Origin: Asterella californica
Taxonomy: Eukaryota; Streptophyta; Marchantiopsida; Marchantiales; Aytoniaceae
DNA length: 64,000 bases
Assembly (NCBI GenBank): GCA_036924285.1
Contig: JAYKYS010000007.1
Span: 12,834,001 to 12,898,000 of the forward strand
Direction: 5' to 3'
The notes below the pieces were generated by a model, which ran no database searches, was not told the DNA's origin, and saw nothing but the letters and a program-made list of their open reading frames with translations. The stretch's first letter is position 1; every line of letters starts with the position of its first letter. Both the position numbers and the translations under genes were made by a program. Of this stretch, positions 12,522 through 24,851 are shown in pieces.

Positions 12522-12811
12522 AGTTTCCATTGCTCTACAGAGAGCTTTAGCAAACGCGGTCCACAAGAGAGCAATTGCAGTAGGTGATGCTACTTCATGT
12601 GACTTTGTTGTATGTAGGAGTTTTGACTTAATGTGTGTGATATTTTAGGAGCGATAGACCACCTTAGAGCTACTGATAGCGGAGCTTAGCTCCGGTGTTC
12701 TTCCTCTCTTCGAGACGTTGGTTGCTCGACCCTTCGGGTTCTTCTTTCCCTTGTAAGGCTTGATGGGGTCTTTCCATCCATTGGCTATTCATTGCATAGC
12801 GTGTTTTTCAT
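12522..12811 (+). mobile_element. LINE copy 1, 3' end after the nested insertion
   Basis: Continues copy 1 with the block that encodes the C-terminus of the LINE protein (ATTGCTCTACAGAGAGC onward). The stop codon TAG at 12687-12689 lies in the loop of a CGGAGC/GCTCCG hairpin (12680-12694). The 3' UTR has a second small hairpin (GACCCTTCGGGTT) and ends in the family tail CCATCCATTGGCTATTCATT near 12776-12803. Confidence 0.8.
12680..12694 (+). other. stop-codon hairpin of the LINE family (copy 1)
   Basis: A 6-bp stem CGGAGC/GCTCCG with a TTA loop. The ORF stop TAG begins in the loop. Copy 2 has the same hairpin with one changed pair (CGGGGC/GCCCCG), a compensatory change that supports a selected RNA structure. 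In R2-type elements the 3' UTR RNA is bound by the reverse transcriptase; a similar role here is inference. Confidence 0.6.
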
Positions 12812-13014
12812 ATGGAACGCACTCGAAAATTATGCTGAAGTCAATTATAATGAATAAAGAAGAGAAGTCTGGCAACTACAGGAGACGTTTGATGCCGCAC
12901 TAGAATCCGTCAGTGCAAAACATGGACGACAACACCGAGCCTTGTGTCTCACTGACTCTCACACCACTGAGACAACAGTAGTGACTATTTCGCTATCCTT
13001 CGGGATGGCAGGAG

Positions 13015-15400
13015 ATGAGAGTGCGTAGTGAGAGTGTGCGGGGAGGACAGAAGATGAGAGAGAAGGAAGAGAAAGAAGGGAAAGGAAGAGAAGAGAAGAG
13101 AAGAGAGTGTAAGTTGAGAGAGTGGAGTGTATCGGACTGGCTGAGTGCAGATTTGTTTATTATATTATATTATTTTATTTTGGTTCTAGAGTTGATACAT
13201 TTCGTGAAGAGAGATTTTTAGAGAATTTTGAAGACTTTCTTGTCACATATAGTGCGTTCTTTAACCCTAGAGGATTAAGATTCTTTATTTGAGAGTATAT
13301 TTTTGAGATGTTTTTATTACGAGTACCGTATGATCGGATATCAATTTTTTCTAGCTATGATCATTAGGGAGCTCATGGATGACGATGGATCTCTAGCGAG
13401 TCTCGTTCCTTTCGTGTGATCGTTCTATGGTTCTTCCTTCTCTCTTTATTACTAGCATTATCTTTCGATTGAGGGGTTACAATCATCAGCTCCGCTGCAG
13501 GTACTCGTCAAGAAGACCTTTTGGATGGACCCCTCTTTGTCTTAGCTCATTATAGAGCTCTCTTGGCCACCACCTTGGTTGCTCCATGTTGAGTCTTTTC
13601 ATCTCTAGTTGATGAAACACATATCGTAAGTCCAACAGACCAAATATGTGATATCTTTGATCATCTCGTCTCTCGATTGACTTTAGTAGGTTGAGAGTGA
13701 AGGTGTCAAAGTGTAGGCTTGATCTCCCATACGTATTTCGTCGGACCTCCAGAGAGATTTGTTACACTTAGAGATGGTTTACTTATCTTTGGATTATCGA
13801 TGGATTCAGAGGATTTCGTCTCTTGATATTTAGATGTTACTCTGACGGATGACGTTATGCATATTGAGGATCTCCTTAGGTTAGAGGACTCACAGATTAC
13901 CTTTGATATCCTTTTCTCTTCCATTGCACATCATCCGAGTTACTACGCAATGTACCTCCATCTCTTATCTTTATCTCGCGCCTTAGAGAGTTTGATAAGA
14001 TGATCATGAGATCTTTGACGATATCTTGGGACCGGGGACTTTTGAGTGTGTGGCATGACCTCTCTCACATAGACGGACATCATTGTCGATATCATGTGAC
14101 GATGTGAGTTTATTATCTATGGAGGAGACTACTCCGATAGTCTTTTTGAGTAGTTGGGCCCTCTCAGCACTTTGGCTCTGTTGTCGTTTTCTCGTGCGAG
14201 ATATACTTATTCTAGAGAGCCATGTGATGGAGATAGAGGATGGTTCTTATCCACTACAGATGTGTCAATGAGAAACAAGAGATAGTTTGACTCTTGAGAC
14301 ACGTGAGACACATCTTCGATTCGATATCTTAGCTACCGATGGATCTCACAGACTGCAATCCTCTCTAACGAGACATCACTTCCAGCAGATTCTTCATGCG
14401 CTCTTAGTTGATCTTTCCATCTAAGAGGATATTAGAGCTCGACTCCGCTCTTGTTCGAGCAAGGACGCAAGCTCTTGACTCATAGCTCGACCTTGCATTA
14501 GAGCATTCTAAATCACACCGACTATCTTCTCTACAACGATGAGATTCCGTCTAAGTTTAGTCTAGCTTGTTGCTTCGATATTATCCACATATGAGTGCGA
14601 TGTCTCACTCGACACCTCGGGTCGACATCTTGCTCGCTGTCCTCAAGGTGGAGAGTGAATAGCTAGTCATGATGTCATCAGGGACGTTGTGTTTGCTATA
14701 GCACGGGAGAGCGATTATATGACGTGGAGAGAGCGTTGATATGTCTTTCATACGAGATGTTTAGTAAGAGTTGACATGTACATGGAAGATCTGATCTCAG
14801 TGACAAATGTGGTTGTCATGAACTGTTATTATGAATTATTCCAGAATTGATAGAAGAAAAAAATCCGACACGAGATTCGATGGCAACACATGTGATCACC
14901 TTCAAGGATGGACTGCAGGCGTAGTGGCAGCAAGAAATGTGACAAAGTATAAAGATATGCAGGAGAGACATCACTTCATTCTTTAGCCTTGGAGATATAT
15001 GCATCGACAGCTTCAGAGTTCGATGTTTTTATTCGAGATTGTGCCAGAGCTTACCATTAGAAGCGCCAAGGTACCACTTACTCTTTTCTTTTGCACTACA
15101 TTTTTAGACAACGAGTTTTCATTACATTACAAAGAATTTTAGCAGATGCGGTCCACAAGAGAGCAATTGCAATAGACGATGTTATTTTATGTGCACATGT
15201 TGTATGAAGGAGTTTTGATTTACCAGTGTGTGATATTTTAAAAGCGATAAGCGACCTTAGAACTACCTATAGCGTACGCCGATGTTATTCCTCCCTTTCG
15301 GGAATTGGTTGCTTGGACCTTCGGTTCCCTCTTTTCATTGTAAGGCTTGATGGGTCTTTTCATCCGTTGGCTATTCACTGCCCGCGTGTTCGGGCAGGGA
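13015..15400 (+). mobile_element. decayed LINE copy 3 with large internal deletion
   Basis: The 5' UTR (about 13015-13365) matches copies 1 and 2 (for example GTTTTTATTACGAGTACCGT before the start codon). Directly after the start-codon region the sequence jumps to the middle of the reverse transcriptase (block equivalent to RELMDDDG), so the finger and N-terminal RT coding part, roughly 1.2 kb, is missing. From there it follows copies 1 and 2 through the RT, the endonuclease region and the 3' tail (15346-15388) with many stops. The equivalent of the stop-codon hairpin at about 15265 is decayed. It sits about 200 bp after copy 1 in the same orientation. Confidence 0.8.
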
Positions 15401-15916
15401 GGGCTTAGGTTACGTGCGTAAAGTGCACCGGCAGCGTGCGTATGTAGAATCTGTAAATGTCAGTGGTAACCGGTAAGCACTATATGTAGATTCTTGAAGT
15501 CATGGGACCTCGTGTTTTGAACTCATCCACGTTATCACTAGCTCGATGTTGGTATGTCAGATTAGATGCCTGACTTACTAGCATTCCTTGAAATGTGTAC
15601 GTGAGGCGCCGTCTGCTGATTGGTTCAAAGGACCTCAATTTTAGCAACACTAGAGGTCATAATTTAACCGCTGTATTTGGTCTCTTCACTAGTGCAGTAA
15701 CCGCTTGGATTGGAGTTCAACTGAGAGAAATTTGCAGTCTCCGTCATGAGAAGAGAAAGAAAAATGATTCTTAGTCGGTGGGTTTCGGGAGATTCGTAGT
15801 TGGGAGTTAACAAGCAGGCAAATTCGGGGTTATTTGACTCGTTACGAATTGAGTGTTTATCCTTCTATGAACTTTCGCCGATCGCTACATCAGGCCAATT
15901 TTCTGGAAAATAGCCT

Positions 15917-18900
15917 ATGCTGGGATTTCCTACCGTTCGTGCTCACCACCATGGTTTAAGAGTAGTCCATACAAATGATAGTCTATTGAGTGGGGGCAGT
16001 TGCCTCCATTCCCTGCCACCATCTAGACTTCGTGTTTCTTGTAAAAACCCAAGGTGGCAGGATAATTTAGCTGCTAATTGTGGAAATTGTGGGAAGGGGT
16101 TCTCTGGACAATTCAGAGACAGGGGACGAGAATTAGCTCAGCAAATGTTTCAGATTTTAACGCAGAATTGGCACCCGCGGGAAGTTCAGAAGCTGCCCAT
16201 CTATTATCACAAAGACGGGCAACAACTACAGTATACTTGGAATGGACAGATCTTATTCATGGAACCCATGGATCCGACGGTGGTCGGTGGAGGTTCGTTA
16301 AAGGAGATTAAATTCTACCTCTTGGGTACGAGGAGATTTTGGAGGACTTTGCGAAGGACATTTGTGCCTGAGCACGTACGGCCGCATTATCTCTCTTATA
16401 TGAAATGGAAGTTTCTACACCGAATTCTCAGTTCTGTACTCCAAGTGCAGTGTACACAGGTGAATACGTTACGTTAACTCGAACTTCTGCTTTATTTGCC
16501 TCTGAGTCTTATTTGTCTTTTGATTTTCACCTACCAAGTTCAAGAAACTTCCAAGTTCCCCTAATCTCTTACTAACCTCGACTAGTGTTTTGTTTCGTCG
16601 AATGGAGACGATGACACAGCAGGCTGATCACATCCGCATAGTTCTGACATCTCGTAGCCTTTCGGGTGTGGCAGGCAATGCTACAGGCCATAGGAATAGG
16701 AGCAAGAAAGGCCTTGCCAGCAGCAGCGTGAACTGGTTATTGAAAGATGGACTTGGTCGATCTGGACGATTTGTATACTCTGGAGCTCTAGGCTCCACAT
16801 TTGATTCAAATCTAAAGGTCTTTCCCGCCATATAACCATTCAAGTTTGCACTTATGGACAATATTCAGTTATCGTTTGCATTAAGTATGTTCTGAGTAAA
16901 CGTTAGGCGAGGCCGTTCCGCTGAGATGATGGTGTTACCTCTTATTGAGATTGGCAGAGAGTGAGGTTTTCAACATCTGTTTTATTCAGCATGAGCCTGG
17001 GCTTGGAGATGATGACACCGTACTTTCCTAGCTACTTTCTATTTCTGGCAACGGTGGCAAATGTCGGCAGATCAATCGCCTTGGCTGCGTATTTGGCAAA
17101 GAGTGTATGTATATTGACGCCCCTCTGTTCTGTTTACTATGTACTTCTGTGGATTCAGTATTTTCGGGTAAACTCAAGTGTGTAGGTAGTTCTTGCATGG
17201 CGCTGCTATCCACATGGACAGACATGTATTGACCCTAGTTTCGTCTGATACAATACAAAATTCAAGTTTTAGTCCAGTTCGAAGGGGGATTTTTTTGACT
17301 GCTGGTGTGAGAGCAGAAGGTAATGGTTTACGCCACCGAAATGTTTGAGAGTGCGAGAGAGAGAGAGAAGTTCGGTCTGAGCACATATGTTTTGCGATTT
17401 TTGTGTTTGTGACTGCTGTACCTTGTCAATGATTTCAGTCAGCTATACACAAGAGCTTTGCAGTGGGGGACAACCTTGCAGATATTGCTGCGAAAGGACA
17501 GGTGAGAAGCTGAGAACTCATCAGACTCGGTCGAATGATTACCTGGAATTTGTTTCCTAGTATCTCACTTCCGTTTATGTGCTGCTTACTTAGGCTGCTT
17601 AGAACTCCTATCTTACACAGTTTTTCGTTTTACTTGGGTGATGGGGACAGGTGCAGACAGTGGTTGCTGATAATCTGGGCCTGGCAGTATCTTGCGCGCT
17701 GAGTACCTTTATAAGATCAAATAAAAGGTGAAGCTCGTGTGTCTCAGGTTCTTTCTTTGCAAACAGTGACAGCAAGTTCTGCGGGCGGACCCTTAATTGC
17801 ACAATTCTCGCATGTATATTTGCGTGTACTAGGTGCCAGTCTGACTTTCTTGTTGTACATTTCTGCAGGTTGGAGGTATTTTTATTACTCGTCATTTTCC
17901 CTATTCTAACAGGTCTTGATTTGTTTGCTATTTATTATGAGCTCCAAGCGGTCCACCTCCAGACATTAAATAAGGTACTTCGTCCTTCTGAGGCTATAGT
18001 TTTCTATGTGTCTGTCTGTAGTTACTGAAACTGTCTTGTTCATAGGTACTCAGACAGAATCTGAGGAGCTTACTGATCCCTTCAGTAAAGCTTGGTTTTC
18101 TGGGTGTGAGGGACAACTGCATGTCATGGATGTTTTTAGCACCTTGTTTAGAGCTGTTTTCCAGCTCTTTTTCTTCTTATCATTATGTATGTCGGCTGTG
18201 TACTCCCATTTATGAAGACTTTTACTCTTCACGACTGCAGGTAAGGCTTGAAATTATTGTAAAAGAATGGATCAGAAGGAAGAAAGGACCATCGACAGAA
18301 GAAGTGAGCACTTTAGAAGGTTTACAGTTTTTCGAAATCCCTGGTAACCATCCCCACTAGTCTATCCCTCGCGTTTTCCGCAATCCTTCTTGTCTTTCTT
18401 CTAGCACGAAATCTTTGCGTAAAGTTCTCAAAGTCCGTGGTGAACATTTGCAGGTAAGGAGACCTTGCCTCTAAGAATTGGAGCACTAAATCCTTCAGGC
18501 TGGAAACCAGATGAGGTGTTGCATGTATTCCGATCTCAGTCTCAGCAACCTTATGCCCTCTTTCGAGACTCTTACAGTCCTATACCATTCGTCCATCAGG
18601 TAAACCCTTGACAATCGTTTGTGTTATCAAGTATATCATAGATGGAAATATCTCACGGGAGCCTGGCGCGTTTCTCTTGTATTGAGACATTTCCTACACT
18701 TAAGGAGGAGTTGTAACTCATGTTTGGTCTCTTCTCAGTCAGGATTACTCCTATGGTTGAGGGATGATTTCTGTCCGAAGGATGTCATCACCGGTGCCTT
18801 GCAGGTGTGTGGTCAGTGTAGAATGTGCATAAAACCAAGTGCTTTTGCCTAGGGCCAAACTGTCACACCGGTTGACGACTTCTTAATCCTTTTGTCGAGA

Positions 18901-19364
18901 TGCACATGACATATCTGCGACACTTCGAAGCTTTTAGACGGAGAAACAGGCAGGAAGCATGTCAAGCATAGTTGTATGTCTCGTAGTTCCTCTCCTGCAT
19001 CTTATTCTCGTTGGTGAAAGTGCAGCGGTGTTGCAAATGCTTGTAGGTGGAACATCTACGAGTGATTGCTTTGTCTGGAAGCTTGATGTCGTCGAGTGGT
19101 GTGCCCGAAGACAAGGCGACAGTCGACTGTATCGACCTGCATGTGCACAGACAAGCGTCCAGGGAAGGGCGAAGGAGTCCTAAGGATCTTCGGGGAAATT
19201 GGCGTATGCTGGTCGAGAAGAGTAGACAAGAAGCTGTAGAGGGCGTAGACTCGTTACTGGCTGAGATGGAGGAGAGTGGGTGGCAAACGAAGCACGTCTT
19301 ACTGGCTCCCCAGGAGCGTCACACGTACAGCACAAAACTGAAAGGAACGAAAAGTGTTGAATGA
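15917..19364 (+). CDS. ROOT UVB SENSITIVE family protein (DUF647), RUS4/RUS5-like, with a frameshift in exon 2
   Basis: RUS proteins are plant membrane-associated proteins; RUS1/RUS2 act in UV-B sensing and early seedling growth and RUS4 in anther development, but their chemistry is unknown. Exons by reading: 15917-16459, 16675-16817, 16958-17104, 17439-17501, 17651-17727, 17869-17974, 18241-18343, 18454-18599, 18739-18804, one near 18900-18960 with an uncertain donor, and 19047-19364. Family motifs: FVPEHVRPHYLSYMKWKFLH in exon 1, NWLLKDGLGRSGRFVYSGAL with STFDSNLK in exon 2, SAIHKSFAVGDNLADIAAKG in exon 4, and VHLQTLNK then RLEIIVKEW in exons 6-7. Total is about 590 residues. Exon 2 needs one extra base near 16721-16729: the frame entering from exon 1 (AIGIGARKALPAAA) hits TGA at 16729-16731, while the next frame continues the domain. 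All other junctions keep frame, so this is either a recent mutation or a base-call error. Confidence 0.85.
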
Positions 19365-21083
19365 TATGTCATGTTTGGTTCATTTTGAATTGGAAGTAAT
19401 TAAAATCCAAGTAGACAGGTCAGCTCAGACACGGTAAGGAAGTTAATTGACAGCCTTAAGTCGCGCACAGTGGTGCATTATTACCGTGTATAAGCCGTGA
19501 GTTGATAAAGCACTCAAGCACGTCCTAACCTTCCGGGTTCAGAAGGGCTAACCTGCTTAAGTAGGACAGTGGGACTATGAGGTGGTTCCTGTCATGTGTA
19601 AAAGACAAAAACACTGACGAGTCGAGACTGGGACGGGTTGGGTTAAGTCACAGATTTGATTATGCACATAAGTCGTCTGTAAGGTCGGTAGCTCGCCCAA
19701 ATTTTGACACTTGACATGATTGGCACTGGTGCAATCGGCTATAGTTAGCCGAAATATCGGAGTTGTACATTAACGAACGCATCGTTATATACGAATACAT
19801 CGCCCTCGTTTGTGGCGAACTGGTGAAACTGGTACCTTCATACGGAATGAAAGCCTTCTTTATTTTATTTCACTCATCTCCAAGCCTCCTCAACCGAATG
19901 ATGTCGGAGTGGGTCAAGCTAAGCCTCTCTTTACATGCTTCATACCATCCAGAAATGCTGTCATCGTCAACCTCGAGCAAGTGTGGGCCACAGAAATTCG
20001 ATAGATTTAAAATCTAGTCCCGTATATTCGCTCGTGATTTACATGTACCGTACTCAACGTGGTTTATTATTGGATGGGCTGCTGTCTTGGAAGGAGATTT
20101 GTTTGAACACATTTTAGTAGCTTCGGGCTTCTGTAAACATTCTTCTTCTACTCCGGTAGCGCTTCAATACTCAGTGAAATATTCATAAGCCCTCTAAGCG
20201 GAGGTCGGACCGTAGGCTGCCAAGTAGTGAATAGTGACAGGCTACCTGCCGAGCAGTTTGTCAATCTTGCACTGATGTTTGATGCTCAACTCTGCGAACC
20301 CCAATTTTTGTTGAGACATCCATGTTTTTTGACATAATCGAGCGCACACGCAGATGCGAACTAATGTTGTTTCAGTTGAAGTTGATGTTAGAGCTCCCAG
20401 CACCATCTTACAGTCACTCGGGTTCTGGTATTCTACAAGAGATAACTCCTTCCATAGGGGAACAGTTCAGGCGTGATCTCCATTTCTTCATTGTCGTGCT
20501 ATTAGAGGTTGAGGTTGTCGAATAATCACATCTCTTAAGCCATAGCCATAGGAATCGCGATTATTGTCTGTCACCGTAAGCAGTCCTTGTGGTCAGGCTT
20601 GATGGTTGCGGTGTGTCGACGACGGTAATTTGCCGTTTGGTAGGTCGATTGGTCAGACCGGAACAATCGCGAACGTGCGTGCCGGAAAGGTAGCTGAGTC
20701 CTCATAGTTGAACAAACCCAAAGCTCGTCCCTTGGGAACTAAGGTGAGTACGGAGGTTGCTGTGAACGTGTGCTAGCACAGGCAGGAGGAGTCAACGAAG
20801 ACTCGACGCGGGGGTCCGACGGGATTCGGAAGTCGTGGGCAGTAAGCCCAGCTGCTCGTGAAAGGTCGAATGTGCGAATACAGTACCAGGACGAGTGGCC
20901 GTCGATAGTGCTAACCAGGGTGTGTCCTGCAGCTCCCAGAGGAAGGCGAGGGGAGGGAAAAGGATCCAGAGCGGCATATGTTGCACGCGAAAACGTTAGG
21001 CCAGTTTAGCTCTACATTACGGAGAACGGCAGCAGCGTAAAGCTTAGTTTATTTGATATCAGTCACTTGTGCAGTTTGTCATC
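19365..21083. other. intergenic DNA between RUS and TMEM208 genes
   Basis: Contains the RUS 3' UTR and the upstream region of the TMEM208 gene. No further gene is recognised; small open frames at 19763-20117 and 20770-21009 lack conserved motifs. The stretch 20600-21000 is GC-rich and may be the promoter or 5' UTR of the downstream gene. Confidence 0.4.
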
Positions 21084-23593
21084 ATGGCAAACGCAGGAGC
21101 TAAGAAGCGCAGGGAGGAGAATCTTAAACATATGAGAAATTTGCAGCTACTTGTGCTTATTTCTAACGTAAGTTTTCGATTTACTCGTTTTCTGTGCCTG
21201 TCGGTTCCGTCACTTTCTATTGCACAACCTCATCTGAAAGTGTCCTGGTCACGGATTTCGCCGTAGGGATTTTCATTGGAAGTAAAATTTTGACAGGTTG
21301 TGACAGCGTCACCAGTCGTGCTTTGTTCTCGAGAATTACATCGATTCTTATGGAGCGTGGGGATATTCATACGTCAATGCACTAGTGGAATTTGTCGTTT
21401 GAGGACTAACGGAGTATCTAAATGGAATGGCAGGGAGTTTACATCTTGGGGAGAGTAGTTATCTTCAACTCATCAGTTACATGGAAGCACTACATTGGGA
21501 TGATTCTAACATCCGGTGCATACCATCTCACCTACAACTGGATAAAGGATTTGTCCTTGCCTTCGTACGACGATAAGGGGGAGCTTACTGATGGCGGATA
21601 TGATCTTAAGAGCTCTGGTCTATGTTCGTAAGTTTCCAAGTTCTGTCAGAGACATTCGCGTGTTCAGTTTTCTTCGTTTGGAGTATTTGTACTTGCCACT
21701 TATACGATTCGGATCTTTAGATAGTTCGCAAAATTTGGGTCTGAAATCTCCCTAACTTGTGCACACCATATTTTGTAGTGTGGTCTTAAGATGATGCTGG
21801 TGAAAATCTACGGGGTTGAGTAGTTAGTATGATGCCTTTTAGGATAATTTGTTAGTTTTTGCCACTTGTAGACATGTGAATGACGACCTAGAGTTGACCT
21901 GAATACTGGCTTTATTTCGCCGTATCAGCCTGGCAATTGACCCGATGGTAGAAACCTAATCTCGCTCTTCTTTACCGTGTTGAACAGTTTTCGTGCTTTA
22001 TCTTTTCCTGCCGGAGAAGTGGGTTGTCATGTACCTTGCAATTGTAAACATTCATGCCGCTATTTCGAAAATGCTTGGAGTGCACTTTTCAGGGTTTCCG
22101 TCGTTTGTTTGTGTGTGTATCTTACTCATGGCCAGTACTTCAACCTCGCAGGTATCTTCACGATGTTTTGTATGTTACAGCGTTCGTTCAGTATGGCTCG
22201 CTTATATCAGACAAGGCCTGGTATATTTTTTTGGTGGTATGTGCTCCTTAGGAACCAACATGCTTAAGTCTTCTGTTTATTCTGACGCACGTCCAGAACA
22301 TAGTTCAGATTGGGTGCAACGATGTCGATGTCGAGTCTTCAGTTTGCCCAGTTTACCTAGGAAGTACAGAAGGATGAAGGTGTGAGGGACGTGGTGTGAA
22401 AGATGCAACCCACACAGATCTTTACTCTAAATAGCGAGGCACTTTTTCACTTTTTCGTTGGAAATCAAACATATTACAAGCTGAAGAAACGCTAACACAT
22501 GCCTTTGGATATTTTTGCAGATTCCTGCATTTGCGTTGTATAAACTATGGACAATGATTTTGTACCCCTACTTCTTCCTGAGTCAGAAGGTTGGTTCTTT
22601 TCTGAAACTTAAACTCCGATGGGGAATGATCTATGTGAGACCGAAAGTCGTTGCTCGTTCTTCGTTGGGGTTGATTGCTCCTTGTTCCACTTCGGTGTGT
22701 TGTAGTTGATCTCGCTTGCTTTGCTCCCAAGCTCTGCTACTGAGACCTCAACTTGTCAGCGGGTCGATTTGTTATCTGTCCCCTTTAATCAACCAGGCAG
22801 TACGAAATAATTTATTGGACACGAAAGACGGAGCAAATAACGTCACGTGAAGAGTTTTGGTACGGAGGTGCTCAGGAACAATCTAGGAAAGAAAGAAATT
22901 ATCACGTTAGTAAGGTTTGGTTGCGTGGACTTCAGTTCCAGTCCTTGTAGGGAGCAAGTAGGTATGTTACTAGAGTAAGGGAGCAGTGTACCAAGAATGT
23001 GGAAAGGTGGAATTGGTGGGACGCGTAGGATATCATCCCACGTCCTGGCCACCAAGAGGATTCAGGAGGATCTGGAAGCAGATCGAAATCCAGTCTTCAA
23101 GGGTAACAGGCTAAGATCGTCTCAGGTAAGGTCTTGAACTGAAGAGAAAACTTTGCCTCGCATCCATGAACGTGGCCCAGGAGATTAAGCGGACTAAAGT
23201 GAGCGCGTTCCTTGATCTGCTTCAGTCAGCTTAAGGTAGGTCTAACCCTATACAGGTCAAACAGTCTCACAGTAAGTATCAGTTCGGTAATACTGGCTGT
23301 TGCTAACTCATTGTTTGGGACTGGTAAGCTGGTCGAGGAAAGTTGGGGTTTGCTCTGAAAGGAGTCTTCTGTGGGAACCTCACAAGATATTTCTGCGCTT
23401 CAGGCTGGAAATTTGACACGTTTAGTGTATGCACTGGGATTTCTCGACGTGCACTGTGGCAAACAGAGTCTGATTTTGTGACCTCCTTGGCTGTTTGGAG
23501 CAGGCTGAGCCCGAGGACGAGGTATCGAGGAAAAAGAAAGAAAAGGCTGAGAGGAAGGCCAACAGACCAAAGTTTGCCAAAGCGAGGAGGTGA
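21084..23593 (+). CDS. TMEM208: TMEM208 / SND2 homologue, ER membrane protein, five exons
   Basis: SND2/TMEM208 is a small endoplasmic reticulum membrane protein of the SRP-independent (SND) targeting route that helps insert tail-anchored and other membrane proteins. Exons: 21084-21167, 21434-21627, 22152-22236, 22521-22589 and 23504-23593 (acceptor could be 3 nt earlier). All introns are GT-AG, and the joined frame is 522 nt, 173 aa, the usual family length. The N-terminus MANAGAKKRREENLKHM is the conserved basic start, followed by hydrophobic segments around VYILGRVVIF, YIGMILTSGAYHL, VLYVTAFVQYGSLIS and WYIFLVVIPAFALYKLW. The conserved acidic loop is DDKGELTDGGYDLKSSG. The C-terminus is Lys/Arg-rich (KKKEKAERKANRPKF), as in homologues. 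The frame is intact. The last intron is long (about 0.9 kb). Confidence 0.92.
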
Positions 23594-24700
23594 TTGATCA
23601 GTGGTTGAAGTAGAGCGGAGTCCAATACTACGAGTTTCTTCACAGCGATCTTCATGCGTTTTATGCCAACTCTAAGTGCATGCTCACAGCATCTCAGCCG
23701 TGGGATCCCATGGTAAAGGGAGGCCGAGGAGGACAAGGAGATCCACCAGCTCAGAAGGAGCGACGGCAAATTGAAGATGTATGAAAGTATCAAGCAAAGC
23801 TTGGCATTCGGCTCTCCGGTTTGCGTCAGTTGGGAGTGCCTCATAGGTTTGCCCCTTGGTGGCCGCACTTACTGGTCTTCATAGGCAATTCCCAAGTAGC
23901 GCGAGAGAGGAAAGTTGTAACTTCGTCAGCTGATGTTAGGTACACAGAAGCAGATTTCGGGTTCTCGGCGATAAGAAAGAAAAGCTTCACATGATCCATT
24001 CAATCATGCTGCTTGTAATGATGACTGTATATTTTCTTGCGCTGGTTTTGGAGCTTGTTGGCTAGCGTTGCAAAAATCTCTAGTCATATCTTGTTAAGGA
24101 GTGCATAGATGGATTCTGCAGGGATTTCCTTTTGTTAGATTTCTATTGTTGATTGTCGATTCTATAATTCGGTGAAGGTCCCCAGCTGCAGGAGCGATCT
24201 TTCTTGTGATTATATTCTGAACGCAATTTAACGGCCTACGTATACTGACATTTAAAACCACAGTTCTTAGGCCGAGTCCCCATCACAGGTCACCGGTACT
24301 GAATGAGATCAGTCCAGTAAATACGGCGTTACATACGGGTGGTACTCATTTCGTATCGGGAGAGCACCTCTTCCTTACTTTCGGGCATCGCTGGTATTGG
24401 GTTATGATTGCAGCAGGTTGCGATGAGACTTGACTTCACAACAGGCTTTCTCGTTCACCTTATTCGCCTTATTGCAAACTACTGTACTAGCAGAAACAAT
24501 GACTCATGCGGAAGAAGGGACACCATAAGAGTGTTAAACTGGAATTCTGGTTACACTGAATAGCAGTCATTGGTTTTGTTTGTCGATCTGAAACTCCAGG
24601 TAACAGTTTGTCGTGCTCGAGTTCTTTCCAGCACAGTGAGTAGTATTGAGGCTGTTAAGGACTAGAGAGTTGTTGAAACTGTACATTTTTGGACATAGAA
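23594..24700. other. 3' flank of TMEM208 gene, no gene seen
   Basis: Includes the likely 3' UTR. Open frames on either strand (for example 23422-23868 minus, which overlaps the last exon) carry no motif. No RNA gene is seen. Confidence 0.4.
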
Positions 24701-24707
24701 TAAAAAG

Positions 24708-24851
24708 TGTCAGAAAGTAGCAGAAGATATTACTCAAAAGTTTTAAAACGTGAATCACATTCTGACTATTCTAAACATGTGTCAGAAAGTAGCAGAAGAT
24801 ATTATTCAGAAGTTTTAAAACGTGAATCACATTCTGACTATTCTAATCATA
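24708..24851. repeat. two-unit tandem repeat, 72 bp per unit
   Basis: The unit starting GTGTCAGAAAGTAGCAGAAG occurs at 24708 and again at 24780 with only a few differences. The period is a multiple of three, so the plus strand reads as two near-identical 24-residue units (SESSRRYYSKVLKRESHSDY). The surrounding frame has no further coding support, so I treat it as a non-coding duplication. Confidence 0.8.

Noticed and set aside
12516..12530. CACTACAA at the right boundary of the nested element, like a CACTA transposon end
   Set aside because: It points the wrong way, has no partner at 6889, and target duplication plus TG...CA ends explain the boundary better.
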